A stretch of DNA of 64,000 nt from Sipunculus nudus (lineage: Eukaryota > Annelida > Sipuncula > Golfingiida > Sipunculidae): NCBI GenBank assembly GCA_026874595.1, contig CM049314.1, positions 74,414,300-74,478,299 on the forward strand. The letters are read 5' to 3'. The translations under genes were made by a program, and so were the position numbers. Of the stretch, positions 59,291 to 64,000 are shown piece after piece. Within the stretch, counting starts at the first letter, position 1, and every line of letters starts with the position of its first letter. The notes beneath the pieces were generated by a model. The model was not told where the DNA came from and made no database searches. It was given only the letters and a program-made list of their open reading frames with translations.

Positions 59291-59380
59291 GAAACATGAT
59301 ACGCATGCTGGTAGCCTGGGGCTCACTGACCCGGCCTGCTTGCACTGATGAGGCAGCTGTAGCATTAAAGCTCCCTGTGG

Positions 59381-61129
59381 CTAACTGCTGTGTACTATGC
59401 CTCCACTCTTTTTACCTATAGCATTCAGCCATTCTGTACTGGACAGGATGAATGCCATGTCAGTAGCATGTGCATTCTGTGCTGAGTGACCTTCATCAGC
59501 TGAAGGTAAGAAGCAGTTGGTTTTAACTGCACCATTGAATGGCTGATTTGCAACTCCTCTTTTTGTCTCAGAGATGATGTCAGTCATCACCTCAGGGACA
59601 TGCAATGTCCCTGTCTTAGAACAAATATCAATGCCGCTGAAAAGTCCCCCTTCAGGTGGACCACGCTGCCAAGCAGCCACTTGAGTGGCATTGAAAGTCC
59701 CATTTCCGTCTAGTGTATACTCATTAATGTCTACATTGTCCGCCGAGAAATGTACAAAACGATTCTTTACTAGATTTTGGGGGACAACAGCTCCGATATC
59801 ATCCATGGTTTCTAACATTTTCTTTGCTAGTGAAGTGTCAAGATTTATTCTTCGCGGTAACTCATTATATGACCTGCTTGGTGAAACATGTTAACTAACT
59901 CCTTGGATCTTGTTGCCTGGTGAAGGGCGCTGGCCAATTCGATATGCTTGGGAGTCAGGAACTTGTCTCCATGCACTGTATACATAAGATCTTGGGCGAC
60001 ACTGATGACTCTTTGTTGACGTCTGCCGGCGACCTTATCATCTTCTAATTCGTCATAATCTAGTACATGCTGACCGCCTAGCAATAAGTTGAGGAATATA
60101 TACAGATTATTGGGTATGCAGTTTATGGCACTGTCTTCACTAAGGTTTTTTACATTTGATTTTGGATGTGAAAGCATTTCTCTGCGATCTGCAATGCCGC
60201 ATGAACCATAGACAGGAACATGTTCTGCTCACACTTATCTTGACACTTGTCTGAAGGAAGACATGTATCGATAAGTTCATTCTCTTCTCTTACAGCTGAA
60301 GATACAGGGATATGCTGGAATTTGGATGGTACCAATACGGTGCGAGGTTCATTCCATGCATGATCACTCAATACTATGATTTCATACATTCCCTCTAGAA
60401 GAACAGCTAGTTTTTCCTTGAATGTGCTCCTCCGACTCATAAACGATGGTGGTATAACTATATGAGCCTCACTAGCTATTGAGCAGTATCTGTCCCACAC
60501 ATCAGTAAGATCTAATATATCAGATCGCTCTGCTGATCATTCAAGCTCTTGGCAAAGCAGAACTAATGCCATCTCCGTGGCCTGGGGGGGGGGACATATC
60601 TCGTTTCGCCCTACGTTCATACTTGATAAAGCAGCTGTGGTGATACTTTCCATGAGCAAATGAAAGATCGTCTACACAAGCTAGTCGAACTCTAAGGAAA
60701 TGATCGATCTGTGACGCTTCTAATATTCTGCTTCTAACGTTTTTTTCCTGAATGGTGTGAAGTGTTTCCTTTGTATTCTGTTGGCAGAATATACACCTGC
60801 CAATCAATTGGATGTATTTTGCTTCGTAAAATGACATTCTGCTGATGGTCTTTTGATGTGGAGGCAGATGAACTTTGAACTTTTAATTCAGCTTACTTTA
60901 ACCTTTCAATTTTATTTTTATTCATGTAATTGGATCGACAGTCTTTATGCCATGAGAATGTTCCAGGTTCAGCCAGCCTATCGGCTGCATCCCGAAAATT
61001 ATCTCACTGTAATTTCATCCGTAATTGTCTAACAGTGTCCACTGACTGGAGACTATCACTGCTAACAGTATTGAGTTTTTGTTTGTTGTCATTCTGGCAT
61101 ATAAAGCATAACTGCCGGTCGTTTGACAT
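59381..61129 (-). pseudogene. N-terminal part of the nuclease-CXC family protein, multiply frameshifted
   Basis: The minus-strand gene begins near ATG 61129 (MSNDRQLCFICQNDNKQKLN). TGA lies at 61004-61006, then a first His/Cys motif SWHKDC, and TAA at 60893-60895. A second, parallel motif follows in another frame (60837 down): GRCIFCQQNTKETLH...KYHHSCFIKYERR. Further segments are 60500-60150 (SFMSRRSTFKEKLAVLLEGM), 60177-59845 (LGGQHVLDYDELEDDKVAGR; SAVAQDL-like VAQDLMYTVHG) and 59818-59381 (FVHFSADNVDINEYTLDGNG; GTFNATQVAAWQRGPP). These are characteristic of the same family as 55048-56874, N-terminal to the nuclease. At least three frame changes and two stops occur. The middle of the protein (some hundreds of residues, by comparison with my memory of the family) is missing between 59381 and 56874, where the RAG1-N-like gene lies on the other strand. 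Confidence 0.78.
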
Positions 61130-61389
61130 TGGCCGTTTCTCGTCTGTTCTGTACCTCCATCAATGTTTTCATTCACCACCACATAATCTGCAAACGAAAG
61201 AGACTTAACTAGAAATCTCTGGCATTGATGATTGTTTTCCCTACACCTAAATTCCCTAAATTTAAGCCGTTAAGTCATTAAATATCTTTCCTGCTTTAAA
61301 TTATATTTAAGCCCGTAACATATACAAATACACAGTATGACCAAAATTCCTGACATAAAAAAAAACTAATTGAAAACTGAAGAACACAA
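61130..61389. other. Spacer upstream of the nuclease-CXC gene
   Basis: It would hold the promoter of the minus-strand gene. No TATA box or inverted terminus is obvious. Confidence 0.35.
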
Positions 61390-61646
61390 AACCAATGTTA
61401 ATTCATCTTGAAGTGTGACATTGGCTTTTTACTGAAAAACGGAGGTGTTTGCTTAATTTTTCATAAAAAATGAAATAACATTGATCTACTTTTAGGTCTG
61501 GTCAAAGTTTTTTAAACTTAAAAACGGTATGCAAACTTTAAATTCTGATACTATAACATGGGCTTTGTGGCCTATTTGATGGATGGAAGGACAGACGACG
61601 GTAAAAGGGTCAATATAGCACATATGACTTATAGTCAGCAGAGCTA
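61390..61646 (+). mobile_element. Repeat family B, 3' fragment
   Basis: It contains 'cttgaagtgtgacattggc', 'actgaaaaacggaggtg', 'gacagacgacggtaaaagg' and 'atgacttatagtcagcagag', the last third of family B. A D-like 'aggtggcaccaccagt' follows at 61725. Confidence 0.72.
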
Positions 61647-61746
61647 ACAAATGTTTTACCTAATTGCCCATTGTCTTTCAGTGATATATATAGAAATTGT
61701 AAGCTCAAATTACAGGAAGAGATTTAGGTGGCACCACCAGTATAAA

Positions 61747-62530
61747 TTTTTTGATAACCCATCCCAACATTTTGTCATTGAAAATTTTAGGTGATTAAAA
61801 TAAATCATAGTAAAGTTAATTTTGAATAAACTTCATTGTGTCCTATATCTTTGCATATGGCATATAAACAATGTTAAACAAAAACGGTATATTATCAAAG
61901 TACCTCAAGGTAAACATTGGGTTTATATTTCCGTATTCATAAATTATAGCACAGCTGGGTGACAACTTAACGTGTCCAAACAGTCACGGTGACCTTTAAG
62001 TATAAGAAGGCCAAGCATAGTCGAAGGAGGGTTTTTAAATCCTTTAAATCCATATTATATGACCCTCCGTGAAAACCACTTAACATTCAGTTTGTGTTGT
62101 ATTGGCTCATCCGCCACAGCTTACTCTGCAATATTTATATGGTGCAGGGATGAAAATGTGGCAGTTCTTGGTACAATTTGATTACATTTAGGCAAGGATT
62201 GAATGCATGGTTCTGGATCGATTCTTAAACAGACATATTAGTTACCATTTGTGTATGACTGTCCACTCACAGGTATATATATTGTAGAGGCTCTGCAATA
62301 TCCAGCATTGTTATTTCTTCCTTTCCTGTATAAAAAAACATAGTGCGGAAAAGAACTAGGGAAAGAGCTGTTAAAATTTAATAATTTTACAAAAAGCAAA
62401 TCTTTTAACAATCATGTTACTGGCGTATTGTAGTTCATTCATATTTATCATAAATGTATGTAACAAGTGATTTATATTGAGGAGCGGTATGAGCAATAAA
62501 TATATTTACTGGGCAACATTTGACTCCCCT
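61747..62530. other. Unassigned AT-rich stretch
   Basis: No gene or recognised repeat. Confidence 0.4.
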
Positions 62531-62540
62531 CCCCATATGT

Positions 62541-62553
62541 GTATGTATGTATG

Positions 62554-62630
<77 letters not shown>

Positions 62631-62636
62631 CGAGAG
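62541..62636. repeat. Compound microsatellite (GTAT)n(AT)n(AG)n
   Basis: Three successive simple repeats. Apparent proteins here are translated repeat. Confidence 0.97.
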
Positions 62637-62884
62637 CAAATGTAAAAAAACATTAAATATAGTGTTCCAACAAACCAACAAATGAGTCAATAAATGTTAG
62701 TTTACACATATTGAACTTGCCAATAGTTGATGAGCAAAAGTATGGTCCACAAGACCGCCCCCAACCACCTATCCCTAGATATACTCATGATTGATGGTGT
62801 TTTACTTTACAATTATATATCAAGAAATATTTAAAATCAACTATTATATGAATTTAAAAATAATTTATTTTTGTTGATTTTCCA

Positions 62885-62935
62885 GTGTTTACCGTGCAGT
62901 GCATATTATCCGAATACCACTTATCCAAAAAAGGC
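62885..62935. repeat. Possible pogo/Tigger-type terminus
   Basis: 'cagtgcatattatccgaata' followed by 'cacttatccaaaa' resembles the paired 'TATCCGAA' words in terminal repeats of pogo-like elements of invertebrates. No matching inverted end was found. Confidence 0.3.
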
Positions 62936-63837
62936 TTGTATCACAAATGTAGTGCGCCTATAAGACTGGGTATCAAAGACAATTCACAAATAGTTAATCA
63001 GGACTTCCATGCCGTGGGGTTTTAATAACTATGACAAATAAACAAGATTTTGTTTGTCTAAAGTGTCAATTATTTTTTAATCTGTTTGATCCAGTAAACT
63101 TTCCATCACATATATTTATCCAAATGGATAAACAGAAATTGGACAGAACGTAATATTACTATTTATGGATATTCCTTAGTTTATCCACAAAGTAAGCGTT
63201 GTTTGGGGCAATGAATATTTCAACAAAATATATAATTAAAAAGCTTACCTTAATCTCATGCTTTAAACTTCTTATTCTCTATATCTTCACTTGACAACCT
63301 GTTTTTCTTGTCCCGATGATGTGGCATGATGGTGTGAAGATGTCATGTCATGATGATGTGTAAGGGGGCTGTTACAGTAATACTTAGATATCACAATAGT
63401 GATGACATCATAAGGGATTATGACATCACAAAATGTTGACAAACACGTTGTTGATTTCATGTGTATATGTTTATTATAAAAATGGTGATGTCACAGTACT
63501 TTACAAGCATTATAAGACACTCTGGCATTACACAAATAAATTGTTTCATAATAGTGTCATTAGTTGCACTGTAGCTGCCTTTATGAAAATTAATTATGTG
63601 AATAATTTCCTTTACTACTTATATATATTCTATATATTTGAACTGACACATTAAGGTAATAGAATAGTATAATTTTTTGTAATATAAAAGCATATTCTCT
63701 TCTAAAGCTTTTACAATGCACTACTACGGGACTTTATTGAGAAAGGTTATTGTTATTTGAAAATGTTAAGAATAGCTTATACAGAAATTAGCCAGTTACA
63801 GAAATAATCACTTTTCTTGAAAGGAGGAATAAATATG
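62936..63837. other. Unassigned AT-rich stretch
   Basis: 63315-63440 is rich in 'gatgatgtg' and 'gatgacatca' words, including CRE-like TGACATCA. No gene is recognised. Confidence 0.4.
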
Positions 63838-64000
63838 TGTTAATGAATATTCATGGTACGTTAATATTAGATACACAACATGATAACAAACTTAACTTTA
63901 TTATTCTCTTTATGGGTCCTTTTCCAAAAGTAAATTGCATGCTAAATGAAGTTTTATTATGAGTGATGAAACTGTTTAATATTTGTTTAAACATAAACGT
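63838..64000 (-). repeat. Repeat family F, copy 3 (inverted, runs off the window)
   Basis: The reverse complement matches 54001-54137: 'cataataaaacttcattt', 'agcatgcaatttactttt', 'ggaaaagga.ccataaagag', 'catgaatattcatt'. Similarity appears to continue to the end of the window. Confidence 0.85.

Noticed and set aside
58377-59380. Search for a RAG1-core/Transib transposase or RAG2-like kelch gene next to the RAG1-N-like gene
   Set aside because: Nothing resembling either was seen on either strand here or upstream in 56875-57637, so a complete RAG-type transposon is not claimed.
62435-62690. Two overlapping minus-strand frames rich in Leu-Ser and Tyr-Ile
   Set aside because: They are translated (AG)n and (AT)n repeats.
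54001-63975. Inverted repeat of about 137 bp flanking the whole nuclease-CXC/RAG1-N locus, tempting as transposon termini
   Set aside because: The left copy is part of repeat family F, which also occurs at 42430-42830 in direct orientation, and the right copy continues to the window end. Two inverted copies of a dispersed repeat explain it better than TIRs.

Overview
The window looks like nuclear DNA from a marine invertebrate, most likely a mollusc or another lophotrochozoan. It is AT-rich and intron-rich, and it carries many microsatellites and poly(G) runs. It also has dispersed repeats ending in runs of 'gacggacgg' followed by 'agctcagatgac...cagctgagctaa', a repeat style I associate with molluscs. 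There is no prokaryotic gene organisation, and I found no rRNA or tRNA gene. The taxonomic call is inference.

Layout. (1) 1-3.8 kb, minus strand: two consecutive, phase-matched exons of a host extracellular or membrane gene, an EGF-like exon followed by the first exon of an F5/8 type C (discoidin) domain. (2) 5.04-7.86 kb: a 2.8-kb element with TTAA target duplications and inverted termini, without a visible transposase. (3) 9.26-12.79 kb: a decayed Ty3/gypsy retrotransposon (gag, protease, RT, RNase H, integrase) with no clear LTRs. (4) 13.4-38.2 kb: a sea of related non-autonomous repeats, named here B, E-C and D, in several copies, with internal tandem arrays of about 280, 126 and 335 bp. 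Each array carries a GGTGGCGCCACC-like palindrome. A gypsy gag fragment and a probable solo LTR are inserted among them. (5) 41.4-42.4 kb: a LINE endonuclease fragment. (6) 43,449-53,869: a 10.4-kb element with TA target duplication, inverted termini and subterminal GGTTGA/TCAACC arrays. It holds fragments of an intron-containing gene I do not recognise, a nested truncated LINE and two inverted B copies. (7) 55.0-61.1 kb: the most interesting locus. A broken minus-strand gene encodes N-terminal paired zinc-binding motifs, a FEN1/PIN-like nuclease core and a C-terminal tesmin/TSO1-type CXC domain. Between its two halves, on the plus strand, is a broken gene resembling the zinc-binding and RING N-terminal region of RAG1 (compare the molluscan N-RAG-TP element). 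(8) 61.1-64 kb: repeat fragments and microsatellites.

How it fits together. Apart from the EGF/F5-8C exons, every recognisable coding sequence belongs to a mobile or mobile-like family, and nearly all are disrupted by stops or frameshifts. The two exons are the only sequence I would call a functional host gene. The RAG1-N-like gene lying inside the nuclease-CXC gene deserves follow-up, as does the 10.4-kb TIR element with its spliced cargo.
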